DNA from: Glandiceps talaboti
Taxonomy: Eukaryota; Hemichordata; Enteropneusta; Spengelidae
Length of the DNA stretch: 62,000 nt
Reading direction: 5' to 3'
NCBI RefSeq assembly: GCF_964340395.1
Contig: NC_135559.1
Span: forward strand, 22,920,964 to 22,982,963
Shown here: piece by piece, positions 46,001-54,654 of the stretch
Position numbering within the stretch: position 1 is the first letter of the stretch
Layout of the letters: each line of letters starts with the position of its first letter
Translations under genes and position numbers: made by a program
Notes under the pieces: model-generated
Databases searched by the model: none
What the model was told of the DNA's origin: nothing
What the model saw: the letters and a program-made list of their open reading frames with translations, nothing else

Positions 46001-47959
46001 GCATTCATGAAATATTAATATTTCTGTTACAGTACTATTAACTGATGGCAAGTTTTTTGTCAGAAATTACATGACTTCATTCATTTACAGATACATTTAT
46101 ATGATCATGCAAGAGAGACAACATCTACTGTCTATGCCAATTTGAAGCAGGAAGGCATTCATGGATTTGACCAAAAACATTCATGAACAACGAATAATTC
46201 TTTCACATCATCAAACTTTATTTATAAATGTCAAATAATTTTTAATATACTTTACTACATTCTAAACAAGGGCAAGGACCGATATGGAACAGTTTAAAAT
46301 TAAGTCAAAAGTTCAAGTAAACACAGAGATACATATGAGCACATTTTGATAATAAAATTGCCCACAAACCTAATTACCGTCGATATAAAGAAGAATGTCT
46401 TTCTTTAACAAGTATGCGGAAAAACTCAATTTTGTTGAGCTTCTATAGATCAGCCCTTTTCATGGTCACTCTTTCGACGGAAGCCTATCTAGTATTAGGC
46501 TATGTATGTGAGGCTGGGGTTGGGAGAAAATCATAGTCACCGATCTACAGGTAGTATGACATGATGTCACACATAGAGAAATCAGAATTTGAAGTGTACT
46601 GAATGAATCTAATACACATCTTAGTATTTCAAACAAGCATAGGGGATTTTTTTCCAACTCAAGTACATATTATTGTGTATATTTTCATAATAATGATATT
46701 TATTATTAACTGTATATATACCTATACTTGTATTATCACTCAATTGTTATTTTTATCTCATTATTCGAATGAGCAAATAGACAATATGGACGATTGCTAT
46801 GTATGTAGAGAAGTAGGACCTGTCTTCTGGTTGAATCGTAGTAGGTTAAAGTTACAAATAAGAAACCAATTCTCATCATATGGTTTTGCCTAGCCTGTTA
46901 AACACTACGGAAACATTGACGGTCGAGTTAGTCTTGAGTGTCTGTCTACGTCTGCAATGATCATACAAATTATTTTTTACATGGGAATTCATGTTTATCC
47001 ACCGTCAGAGGTGTCACAGACTAAATCAGTATACCATAGAAGAAGTGAGTATACTAAGTTATTAAAACAAATAATCAAAAAATAAAAAAAGCACTGGGGA
47101 AATTGTTTTTAACTGGGAATGTGCAGGGCAGAAAAATGTACTTTATGGAAATAAAGGCGAGACACCTCCCACCCCCATTTTGTATCGTGTCTTATAACTA
47201 ATAATATAAGAATTTTTTAAGTTTTTTTGTTACAAATGGTGCGAACTCTACATGTCATACAAAATGACCAGGTTGCCATTGTATTGGTTGAAATGCATTC
47301 TACATAAATTAATGATATGGTAATATATGTATATGACCACTTCCAAATATGGTTTAACAACTATTAAAACTGATTTAAGTATTTGTTTTACTCTTGAAAA
47401 GATGTTTCTTTCTATCTAATTTTGACAAAAGAGCCAAAATTATGCAAATCTTTGCAAATTTGAGGGGTTAAACCTCACTTGGAAGGCATTACATGTGTTT
47501 TTGGATTCAGCGCCATCAACTTGCACTAAAAAAAGTTGCCTTCCAGCTTTACCCCAAAATGGCTAGCATAGCATTCACATTTTCGGAAATTGGAACCAAA
47601 CTATTGCTAAGTGCAGTTTTAGTTTGTGTATGGAGGACCTCCATAATCTGTGTCTATCTTACTAATTCTTAGTAAACCAAGACCTCGATTGCCAAAGCAG
47701 TGTATGACCAACCTCCCCCTGCAGCTACCGGTTGTGGCCGTAACCAGACCATGACCAGGCACGGTGAGGCAGACACTTCACTTATAACTACCATGTAACG
47801 ACTGTACATAAATACGCTATTGAAGTTAGTACTCACGGTTTTTTCAACAATTCCAAGTTCTCCTTTCTTCATTATATCTCTCACTATCAGGCCTGCTTTG
47901 TCTGCAATATATGCAGAGGCGGCAACTAGCCGTACGATAAGAGGCGCGTCTGAAGCCAT
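24855..47959 (-). CDS. BPNT1: BPNT1: 3'(2'),5'-bisphosphate nucleotidase 1, complete seven-exon gene
   Basis: Joined on the - strand, exons 47959-47837, 40156-40055, 32630-32523, 28971-28923, 26591-26302, 25379-25274 and 25003-24855 give 308 residues, the length of human BPNT1. The enzyme removes phosphate from PAP and PAPS-type nucleotides and from some inositol polyphosphates. It is cytosolic, Mg2+-dependent and lithium-sensitive. The Li/Mg phosphatase signature is complete: D51, the E74-E75 pair in TVIGEE, D117 and D120 in [14 protein letters not shown], and D247 in CKKWDTC. By count these are the same positions as in mammalian BPNT1. There is no signal peptide, unlike Golgi BPNT2. The start MASDAPLIV matches family N-termini; the in-frame upstream extension is ignored. 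Intron phases are 0,0,0,1,0,1. The gene spans 23 kb because introns 1-4 and 5 carry minisatellites. Confidence 0.96.
25274..25379 (-). CDS. BPNT1: BPNT1 exon 6, WD metal-binding motif
   Basis: Reads [20 protein letters not shown], then [15 protein letters not shown] and one base of a split glycine; D247 is in the WD pair. The acceptor is TATTTTGTAG, and the exon begins GTGTTAATTGTG. The acceptor and the first bases of this exon are copied about ten times in the adjoining 53-bp array. The donor is GTAAGATG. Confidence 0.95.
25380..25950. repeat. 53-bp array in BPNT1 intron 5, containing copies of the exon 6 acceptor
   Basis: The unit includes ATTAACACCTACATAATAAT and GGTATAATCCACTAGTTAG. Starts at 25404 and 25457 give a 53-bp period and about 10.6 copies. 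On the - strand each unit reads TTATTATGTAG then GTGTTAAT, which is the real acceptor plus the first eight bases of exon 6. The array abuts the exon. The remaining intron to 26301 (about 350 bases) shows nothing further. Confidence 0.95.
26302..26591 (-). CDS. BPNT1: BPNT1 exon 5
   Basis: 290 bases: the split glycine plus 96 codons, [15 protein letters not shown] to [10 protein letters not shown]. It includes [28 protein letters not shown] and IITTTRSHP, all strongly conserved in BPNT1. The acceptor is TTCTACAG and the donor GTATGTAA. Confidence 0.96.
26811..28812. repeat. 35-bp array, about 57 copies, in BPNT1 intron 4
   Basis: The unit is AATAGTTACAATACAGTACT followed by CACTATTAACAGACC. 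Common variants are ATACTTAC for ATAGTTAC and TACTTAC for TACTCAC. On the transcribed (-) strand each unit contains AATAGTGAGTACTG, with a donor-like GTGAGTAC. Confidence 0.97.
28923..28971 (-). CDS. BPNT1: BPNT1 exon 4, DPLDGT metal-binding motif
   Basis: A 49-base exon reading [16 protein letters not shown] plus one base of a split glycine. The acceptor is CAACTTCAG and the donor GTATAATG. It carries D117 and D120. It lies between two large arrays: 35-bp units in intron 4 and 27/29-bp units in intron 3, which start only about 14 bases from this exon. Confidence 0.95.
28985..32125. repeat. 27/29-bp array, about 110 copies, in BPNT1 intron 3
   Basis: The unit is AAGTCACCTAGTATTGACAT followed by GTGTTCT or GTGTTGT. 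Units are 27 bp, or 29 bp when an extra TG is present, so the two lengths are mixed along the array. The many short frames here (repeats of CKSPSIDM or HMSILGDL) are artefacts. Confidence 0.97.
32126..32522. other. Single-copy part of BPNT1 intron 3
   Basis: AT-rich sequence between the 27/29-bp array and exon 3. One stray AAGTCACCTAACGGTAGTAT near 32445 resembles the array unit and may be an old separated copy. Confidence 0.6.
32523..32630 (-). CDS. BPNT1: BPNT1 exon 3 (variable loop)
   Basis: The acceptor is TACTGATAG and the donor GTGAGAGA; 36 codons. The acidic start [14 protein letters not shown] and the end KNVKPEQ correspond to the least conserved part of the protein, between the EE pair and DPLDGT. 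Length and frame fit exactly, so I accept it despite lower similarity. Confidence 0.88.
32680..40022. repeat. 20-bp satellite-like array, about 365 copies, in BPNT1 intron 2
   Basis: The unit is AACATATAAACTATTATGTC with variants AGCATAT, CTGTTAT and CTATTCT. It fills nearly all of the 7.4-kb intron. Rare marker variants (TGTGTCAGC, AAATTATTCTG, AAAATGTTATG, a shortened CATATGTCAACATAT) recur at fixed distances, showing larger duplicated blocks. See the findings. Confidence 0.98.
40055..40156 (-). CDS. BPNT1: BPNT1 exon 2
   Basis: The acceptor is CTAATTACAG and the donor GTAAGTAC; 34 codons. DLQTQADR contains D51, and the exon ends at VTVIGEE with the metal-binding E74. It is flanked by the 20-bp array on the intron 2 side. 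Confidence 0.95.
40195..40322. repeat. 26-bp tandem repeat, five copies, in BPNT1 intron 1
   Basis: The unit is GATGCAATGATAGAACCCTA followed by TGACAT; starts at 40217 and 40243 give 26 bp. It lies about 40 bases from the exon 2 acceptor. Bases 40323-40639 are plain sequence. Confidence 0.93.
40640..41625. repeat. 57-bp array, about 17 copies, in BPNT1 intron 1
   Basis: The unit includes AAATATACTATATGTATGTA, TAGACATTCAGATGAGTTGG and TGGTTGTATGGCGGGCC, with GGTGGGAC alternating with GGCGGGCC. Because 57 is divisible by three, frames of more than 350 codons appear on both strands; they are not genes. Confidence 0.96.
41790..42060. repeat. Direct duplication of ~130 bp in BPNT1 intron 1
   Basis: AAGGTTGCCACTGAGG, ATAGGTACTCATGACCTTTC and AATCCCCCAAAGTACAGATC occur twice in order, about 140 bases apart. 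Confidence 0.85.
42190..43345. repeat. 51-bp array, about 23 copies, in BPNT1 intron 1
   Basis: The unit includes ATGTTACTATGTATGACCAG, TGTAAAGTACTATGGAGAAA and ATACAACCACT. GG and AG alternate in TATGGAGA / TATAGAGA. The 398-codon frame across it is a repeat artefact (51 = 17 codons). Confidence 0.96.
43376..44760. repeat. Intron 1 region with a ~135-bp direct duplication and a 30-bp array
   Basis: GGTCACAATTCTATCAGTTC, AAAGTACGACACAAAA and GGTGGTTTTGGTAC occur at 43395-43515 and again at 44630-44740. Between them lies a 30-bp array (44325-44450, five copies of AAAAATGTTGTGTGATATGG plus TACAGGTACT). Nothing else was recognised here. Confidence 0.8.
44822..45990 (-). pseudogene. Decayed Penelope-like element: reverse transcriptase fragment in BPNT1 intron 1
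   Basis: An open frame at 45944-44991 encodes 317 residues of a reverse transcriptase: FDIVNFYPS at about 51-59 (motif A), GSYDGAE at 115-121, and the catalytic LYRDDGLA at 145-152, then [16 protein letters not shown] near the end. Downstream, in other frames, come [18 protein letters not shown] and a cysteine-rich [10 protein letters not shown] (44841-44873), the linker that precedes the GIY-YIG nuclease in Penelope-like elements. That nuclease is absent. At least one frameshift near 45000 and a likely internal deletion near the N-terminus show the copy is dead. Assignment to the Penelope-like group is from remembered family features. The element lies on the same strand as BPNT1. Confidence 0.78.
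45991..47836. other. BPNT1 intron 1, 5' part, no recognised feature
   Basis: AT-rich, apparently single-copy DNA. The short frames here do not resemble known proteins. There is no tandem array, unlike the rest of the gene, as might be expected if the first intron's start keeps regulatory sequence. Confidence 0.6.
47837..47959 (-). CDS. BPNT1: BPNT1 exon 1 (start codon)
   Basis: Exactly 41 codons, from [20 protein letters not shown] to [11 protein letters not shown], then the donor GTGAGTAC. The ATG at 47959 is chosen because residue numbering then matches the family. GELGIVEKT is the conserved end of the first helix region. Confidence 0.95.
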
Positions 47960-48757
47960 TTTCGACCTGGGGCGAATACAGACTAGGTGTGTGCTTGGTA
48001 GTGGCGATCCTCCAAAGTGGCTGAGAAATAGGGAGTGGGTACTGTATATTAAAATAGGGTCGTATGAGTACGGAATTTGCATACTAGATAAAAGGAATAT
48101 TCCATGATTGTGAGGTCATGGTACACTACTCACCGACAATTTCTGACCCGTACTTTACTTTTATTGAACACACAAGTAGTAAACCTTACGACAAATGGTT
48201 TCACCTTTACCAGCAAATAATTATGTGATGACATGCAAAGACAGGTATCCGTACCCTGTACCCGTACGAGTGACACTGCGAAATTACTCTACATGCACAT
48301 GGCAGTGGTGAAAGGTCACAGTGACGTCAACAACCTACTAGTGAAGTTACAAAATTTGCATATATCATGGTCACCACATCACATGCACATAGCACATAGA
48401 CACAGTAAAAGCATTCGTCGTTCTTGTTGTTGTTGAAAAGACGTTGGAGAGATATCTGTGGCTTATCAAGCCACTGCTACGCCGAACAAAAACTGAAGGA
48501 CGGCAGTATATCTATCTATTTAGAGACACGTTTGTGTTAGCCTCCTGTACTGTAGTCTGGATGGCAACTGTTCAAACCACAATCTGGTCAAAGTCCCTCA
48601 CAATCAGCACAGAAAGTTGTTCACACAATCAATGAACCCCAACTGCCACAGGGACGTGAACAGTACAGTGTTAAAATAGCATTATGAACGGCGCTGACAC
48701 ATACCATATTTGGAAATCACATGACTGCCCCAATAAACATTAAGTTTATGAACTACT
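47960..48757 (-). promoter_or_regulatory. Presumed BPNT1 5' UTR and promoter region
   Basis: This is the sequence upstream of the BPNT1 start on the - strand. It is somewhat richer in CG dinucleotides near 47930-48000 than its surroundings. No TATA box or transcription start can be fixed from sequence alone. No other gene is seen up to 48757. Confidence 0.4.
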
Positions 48758-48761
48758 GTGT

Positions 48762-48792
<31 letters not shown>

Positions 48793-48825
48793 TTCATTTA
48801 TTTATTTATTTATTTATTTATTTGA
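48758..48825. repeat. TTTA tetranucleotide microsatellite
   Basis: About 16 TTTA units with one CATT interruption. It lies next to the decayed LINE that follows; such tracts often mark a retroelement tail, but I cannot show the connection. Bases 48826-49190 hold nothing recognised. Confidence 0.93.
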
Positions 48826-49192
48826 GTACACATAACAAAACCTTGGGGAGTTGTTAAAGGTACATAAAAGGAAAATAATAAGAAAACTAATAAACTGTCT
48901 AAACTAGCATTCTATAACATAATAAAAATAATGAACCACAAAAGTTATTCAATGAAAAGAAAGAGAAAAATAATGTATGGTTATTAGATAAGATTCAAGC
49001 TTAAAATCTGATTTAATGAGTTTATATGTTCTAAGTTTACTGTTATTATTTCCATTTTCCTCACTGTTATTTAAACTGTGTTCCCACTATGAGATGAAGC
49101 TTGTATGTAACTGTTGTTCAATGTTGTGGATCATTTGTTGTGTTTTTATTCTTTTACTAATTTCGTTAACTTGTAATTAACTTACATCGTTA

Positions 49193-50230
49193 TTAGGCAG
49201 ATAAGAAGTTGTGCATTTGTACCAGTTTGTCTTGTTTTCTTTGTTGAAATTGAAAGCTTCTCGTAATATTGTTGTTTTTTGTATTCATTACATGGACAAG
49301 ATATTTTATTGCTTCTTTCTTCACAAATATATCTAATGGGAATCTTCCAAGTTCCCCATAAATCCCCATTTTAGTGGTTTTCTTTGATACCCCTAGTATA
49401 AATCGGCAGAAGTTAGTATTTACTGTTTCAATAGGCATATCTTTGGAGTCACTCCATACATCACATCCATATACAACTATTGGTCTTATTAGTTTATCAA
49501 ATATATCTAGCATTAATGGTGGACATAAATTTCTAAGATTGCCTAGCTTAGACAAGTGAAAATAGTGCTTTGATGCCTTTGTCATGGCTTCTTTACATTT
49601 TCCATTAGGAGTAATAATCAGACCAAAGTAGTTAAATGTTTTTACAATGTCTAATTCTTTTCCCTCAAAGAAAAATACATCATTTTGTAGGAGTCTTGTC
49701 TTTGTTGAATATCATAATTTTTGTTTTCCTAGTGTTAACTTTGAGTTTCCATTTCTGTTTGTACTTTGATAGTTTGTCAAGACACATTTGTAAACCTTGC
49801 TTTGATTTTGAAAGAATGACAATGTCATCAGTAGGTATTCAGTTAGTCTATTATTTAGTATGCTTGTGAATAATTTTCCAAGGCAACTAGATATTGCAAT
49901 TCCTCAGTACATGTAGTTTGATGGAATTGATTTGGATCCTGATCTGTGGATTGGAACAATAATGCTGGTATTCCATGATTTGTGGATTGGAACAATAATG
50001 CTGGTATTCCATGATTTTTGGAAATACATTAGAGCTACATTCAATATTGAATAATTTATAGATTGGCTTCATTAAGTGAGATTGACCATATTTTATCATG
50101 TTATTGCAAATCTTGTCTTCCACTGTAGCTTTGGGTTTTTTTAGGGTTTCAATTACTTGTTTTATTTCATGGATTGATAATTGGGTTATTAAGTTGATGT
50201 TTTAATGTTGGGTCTAACCTTTGTTCTAAA
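49193..50230 (-). pseudogene. Decayed LINE (non-LTR retrotransposon) reverse transcriptase fragment
   Basis: Read on the - strand from 50230: EIKQVIETLKKPKATVEDKI, then MIKYGQSHLMKPIYKLFN (start of a LINE RT domain), then in another frame WNTSIIVPIHRSG. A gap follows, then PTDDIVILSKSKQGLQMCL (the degraded YADD catalytic block), VNTRKTKIMIF, and finally a 130-codon frame with LIRPIVVYGCDVWSD and YGELGRFPLDIFVKKEAIKY, the usual region after the RT domain. Frameshifts, stops, a missing middle part and a 38-bp tandem duplication (GGATTGGAACAATAATGCTG twice near 49950-50000) show it is inactive. The clade is not certain. Confidence 0.8.
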
Positions 50231-50289
50231 TTTGTAACATCAGAATTATTACTTGTAAGGATTCCATCCAGAATTATTTGGATTTAGTA

Positions 50290-50865
50290 GTTCTTTTTAG
50301 TAGTTGTACCACTCACAAGGTTCTATAAATGTCACAACTTGCTTTCCTGTAGTAGTTGTACCATTCACAAGGTTCTATAAGGTCACAACTTGCTTTACTG
50401 TAGTAGTTGTACCACTCACAAGGTTCTATAAGGTCACAACTTGCTTTCCTGTAGTAGTTGTACCATTCACAAGGTTCTATAAGGTCACAACTTGCTTTCC
50501 TGTAGTAGTTGTACCACTCACAAGGTTCTATAAATGTCACAACTTGCTTTACTGTAGTAGTTGTACCACTCACAAGGTTCTATAAGGTCACAACTTGCTT
50601 TCCTGTAGTAGTTGTACCACTCACAAGGTTCTATAAGGTCACAACTTGCTTTACTGTAGTAGTTGTACCACTCACAAGGTTCTATAAGGTCACAACTTGC
50701 TTTCCTGTAGTAGTTGTACCACTCACAAGGTTCTATAAGGTCACAACTTGCTTTACTGTAGTAGTTGTACCATTCACAAGGTTCTATAAGGTTACAACTT
50801 GCTTTACTGTAGTAGTTGTACCATTCACAAAGTTCTATAAATGTCACAACTTGCTTTACTTGCAC
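50290..50865. repeat. 51-bp array, 11 copies, upstream of BPNT1
   Basis: The unit includes TAGTAGTTGTACCACTCACA, AGGTTCTATAAGGTCACAAC and TTGCTTTCCTG. Some copies carry AAATGTCAC in place of AAGGTCAC, which shifts the length by two bases. Frames on both strands are artefacts. The array starts where the LINE fragment ends. Confidence 0.95.
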
Positions 50866-51473
50866 GCAAAGTGCTAACCCTAGTCAATAAATTCAAACTG
50901 AGTTCCTACTATTTTATGGGTTCAATTACATCTTGATAAGTAGAAGCCATAACACCAAGGGGTGCCAGCTACAATCAACAGTGATCACCTTGTCAAGTGT
51001 GATTCTTTGTGCGGACATGTCTAGTTCTACACACAGATGGTAACGGTGAGGTGATCGCTGGTGTATTTTGTGGATGTGCACTTGGTAAATGACTTCTCCT
51101 GAATTTTAATTTGGTTCCAAAAAATCCCGAATAGAGAGCAAAAACTTTCAAGACTTTCAGGCTAGTAACACAACAAAATAACCCTCTTATTTACCCAAAT
51201 ATTTGCCCTAAAGTCTGTGCAGATATAATGGGAAGGAACTAACAGTTTGAACAGATTTTTTTTCTGTCATTCCCAAAACGTTTATGGCCCAACTTTATGT
51301 CGGAATCCAAGGTGACCTCAGTAGATTCTCCTTGTCGTTATCATTACACTGAAAATTGAAGTTTGGATTTTGATGTCGAAGGTACAGCTCTGTTTACAAA
51401 ATCAGGGCCATTCTTTCCATAGCAAATTGTCGTGAATTGCGGAATAACGCTAGTGTCAGTGTAATGAGATAAG
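50866..51473. other. Intergenic stretch with no recognised feature
   Basis: Apparently single-copy sequence; no reading frame or repeat that I can support. Confidence 0.6.
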
Positions 51474-53362
51474 GGGTGGACCATTTGATATCCGGGGGGG
51501 GGGGCTTGGAAGATTTCGGGGAAAAAAGATGCCAAATGGAGTTGCTTGAAAAAAAAAATCCGGATATGAGTGGGTGATGGAAAAAAAAGATGGACCACTG
51601 CTGCTAGAAAAAAAAATGTCTTAGCATGGAAATGATGCACAGGTTCGAGTATACTAGTACTGTTCAACCTGCTCGTACCTCTCCAACCAGGACACTTGTC
51701 AAATCATGACAAACATTTTCAAACACATGTCAGGGACCAGACAGTTTCGTTAGCCTGTGGTACATATATATATTTGTTCTTGCCTCTGTTTCTTTCATAA
51801 ATTGTTTAAATATTACTTCATGTAAGGGTTCAAACATAACTATACATAAAATTATACATATAATACATGTATTACCTAGCTACCACACTAGTTACAGAAC
51901 ATGCCATGTAAGTGTTTGGCTGTTTCACAATCAGTGCTTCACTTATCTTGCACTTTGGGGCAAAAGTGAACTTGAAGGTTTTGCTATCGTAATCTTCATA
52001 CTATTAGATAGTTTATAAAAGAACTTAATCTAAATTGTTCTAGTCTCTTCAGTATGAATTTGTCAGAAGGGATGAATATACTTCCTATTTCGGACACTAC
52101 ATGTATCGACACCACAACTCAAATTCAAGTTTCTATTGTACACTAGGTATGACCTCCTAAAGTAACTTTACTATACATGCAATATCAATGCCCCTATACC
52201 AATGTCACAGGCCCACTTTTATAACATGGAAAACTTATTTAAAAAGTTATATTTACTTTAGCTTTTAATGCTTGGCAATATATATCTCAGAGGCTATGAA
52301 TAACCTAAAAATTGCCTAAATAGAAACAAAAAACTGCAGATCTGCCGGGGGGAACCCCTTGGACTCCATCACCCCAGAGGCCACTCATTCGTTAAATCAA
52401 CAATAGGATTCACCAAAATTGGTTTTAAAAAAAAAACCTTCAAAAGCTTCTAGGGGAGACCCCCTAGGACCCCCCCATAAGAGGTAGACATGTCCAAGCC
52501 TCAAATCAAAGTTCTTCCCTCCACCTCTTACTGTCAAGATGCTATGAAACTTTATTTCAAAAATGTTTCAACCATGTGCAGTTGCTTTTTACAATTGTTA
52601 GAGCTGTCTTGTAAAGCTTGCAAATTATTGTCTGAAAGTGTCTGTTAATAGCCTGACAATTTAAGAGTAAAAATCCTCCAGGGCTTCTAGGGAGGACCCC
52701 TAGAACCCCCTCCCCCATAAGAGGTAGGCATGTTCCAGTCTCAAATCAAAGTACTTTCCTCCACCTCTTACTGTCAAGATGCTATGAAAACTTTATTAGA
52801 CCCCCTAGAACCCCCCCCCCCCATTCACACACACACTCACACAAGAGGTGGACATATCCCAGTCTCAAAGCTCTTTCCTCTACAGCTTACTGTCAGATGC
52901 TATGAAACTTATTCACGGGGGTCAGTGACTTTTTGTTGGCCCAATGGAAAAAAATTGACACCCCCCTCCCATCCCCCAAGCTGGAGAAACTGACCGGTCT
53001 ATCTGAATGTTTGAGCTCACTAATCAAGTTTCCGATTTGTATTTTCAGTGTGTCATCATACCATTGCATAAAAAACTGTCAATGATGTTTATTTAATTGA
53101 AAATCAAATAGAACAGCATCTTATTACTCTCTGTATTACCCTGTGCGAAAACCAAACAGAAAATTGTGGCAACAAATGTAGGTGTTTAACATTGACGTAT
53201 AAAAAATCCGGATATCTCAAAGAAGCAAAGAAAAAAAAAGTTGCCAGCATAGGCGAAGGAGAAAAAAAATAATTCTCAGGCAAGCAGGTGGGAAAAAAAT
53301 TAATGACTCCACCAATCTTCCAAGCCCCCCCCCCCCCCCCCCCCGGATATCGAATGGTCTAC
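51474..53362. mobile_element. 1.9-kb element with G-rich long inverted ends and internal direct repeats
   Basis: The left end GGTGGACCATTTGATATCCG, followed by a G run and CTTGGAAGAT, is the near reverse complement of the right end ATCTTCCAAG, C run, CGGATATCGAATGGTCTACC. Similarity, with A-rich interruptions, seems to extend about 150 bases into each arm. Inside, a block with CCTCCACCTCTTACTGTCAA and GATGCTATGAAACTTTATT is repeated about three times (52435-52915). No transposase is seen, so it is a non-autonomous element or fold-back. Confidence 0.72.
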
Positions 53363-54119
53363 CATTAATTATATCAAACAACATTTCAACCAAAGATAAC
53401 GTCGAACACAATTGAAAGTGAATCTTCAAAGAGTGGATCTGAAACTGCGTACCTAGTTTAAATTACAACGAGTTGTAACAGTTTTTCAGGGCCACCAAAT
53501 ATTCCAAAAAGTGATTTGCTGTTTATCAGTAAATGTTTTAATTAGATTTAGCGCATCTTCGGAGTCACTGCATGCATGCGCAGGCGACCTCACTTTGAAC
53601 TTTTTCCTTTGACGTGATAAAAAATGGTATGTTTACCTACTGTCTGTTTCTGACAAATGTCAAAATACTAGTAGACTGCTGGACTCAACGTCGTGTTGTT
53701 TTTTTAGTTTAATTTTCTGACATTATTGCGACTTATCTTCAAATGAGAAGGAGACTTTCAAGGCTACTATTAGTCACGGGAAATGCACAGTGCATGTGTG
53801 CACTTCTTTTGCACTTTCCCGCACAAGGAATTTTTCATTCGCTACACTGCAACAATGTTTAACTGGATACATGTTATTCAAAGTTAAGCCAGTGTACAAT
53901 CGAGAGACATATTAGCGAGGAGTTAGTGTAAGTACAGTCACTTTTGACTTTAGTGAATCATCAATTCAAAGCGCGCGAGCTAGGAATCGTCATGTACATA
54001 ACGATTTTAATAACATCGTTATGTATTCGAAAAGTTGCTTTTTTTCTTCCTTATTTCCTAAAAATCTCAGGGGGGCAGTTGCCCCCCCCCCCCGCGCAGG
54101 CTACGGTACTGGCATTATC
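53363..54119. other. Intergenic stretch with no recognised gene
   Basis: Contains a C-rich run near 54085 (TGCC followed by Cs) but no supported gene. The frame starting at 53944 becomes meaningful only in the LINE remnant at its right end. Confidence 0.55.
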
Positions 54120-54480
54120 TTCATATTCAGGGCGTCGTGAAAAAAGCTTACAAGCTAGTTGGTTTGATAAAGCCTGCAAGTATTTTCATGACAGTTCTTG
54201 TATCATTACTTTATATAAATCGCTTTTACGGAGTCAACTAGAATTATACTGTCCACAAGTTTGGTCACCGCATCCCATCAGAAGTTTTTAATCACATATA
54301 GTCCAGCATAAATTTCCCAACTATCGTTATTTTGGAAACTCTTCCCATGTTAAAAGAGCAAGCGTCCATTACAATAATCTTTCTCAGTATTTTAATATTC
54401 AAAGCCTAATGTTTAAACCACTCTTTAACTTCGTTCCGCAGACTTGTACAGTGCCCTCTATTGTCCAAGAGTGGCTACAT
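54120..54480 (+). pseudogene. Decayed LINE fragment (post-RT region)
   Basis: VKKAYKLVGLIKPAS is followed, after a frameshift, by FHDSSCIITLYKSLLRSQLE, then YCPQVWSPH and, in a new frame, VQHKFPNYRYFG. This is the 'LY.sLvrs.LEYcspvWsPh...iQ.kF' pattern that follows the reverse transcriptase in CR1/Jockey-like LINEs. The copy has at least two frameshifts and neither its RT nor its 3' tail. Bases 54481-54654 hold nothing recognised. Confidence 0.75.
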
Positions 54481-54654
54481 GACACTTTGACTGAGTAGCA
54501 ATACAGTAACTTGTAACTATTTTAGATGAGATTTTGATGATATATCTAATGTCTATTTATCATTTAATCACTTTATGCAGTATGCTAATTGACAGTGATA
54601 TCTTTTCACATCATTTAAGAAATTGTCATAATTGAAAACTAGTTAATTACAGTA

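Noticed and set aside
47960-48082. Upstream in-frame extension of BPNT1 exon 1
   Set aside because: The frame is open for another 41 codons, but starting at 47959 puts all catalytic residues at the same numbers as in mammalian BPNT1; the extension is presumably 5' UTR.
53944-54291. A complete 115-codon gene
   Set aside because: Only its right-hand part resembles a LINE protein and the frame is broken by shifts on both sides; it was annotated as a LINE remnant instead.
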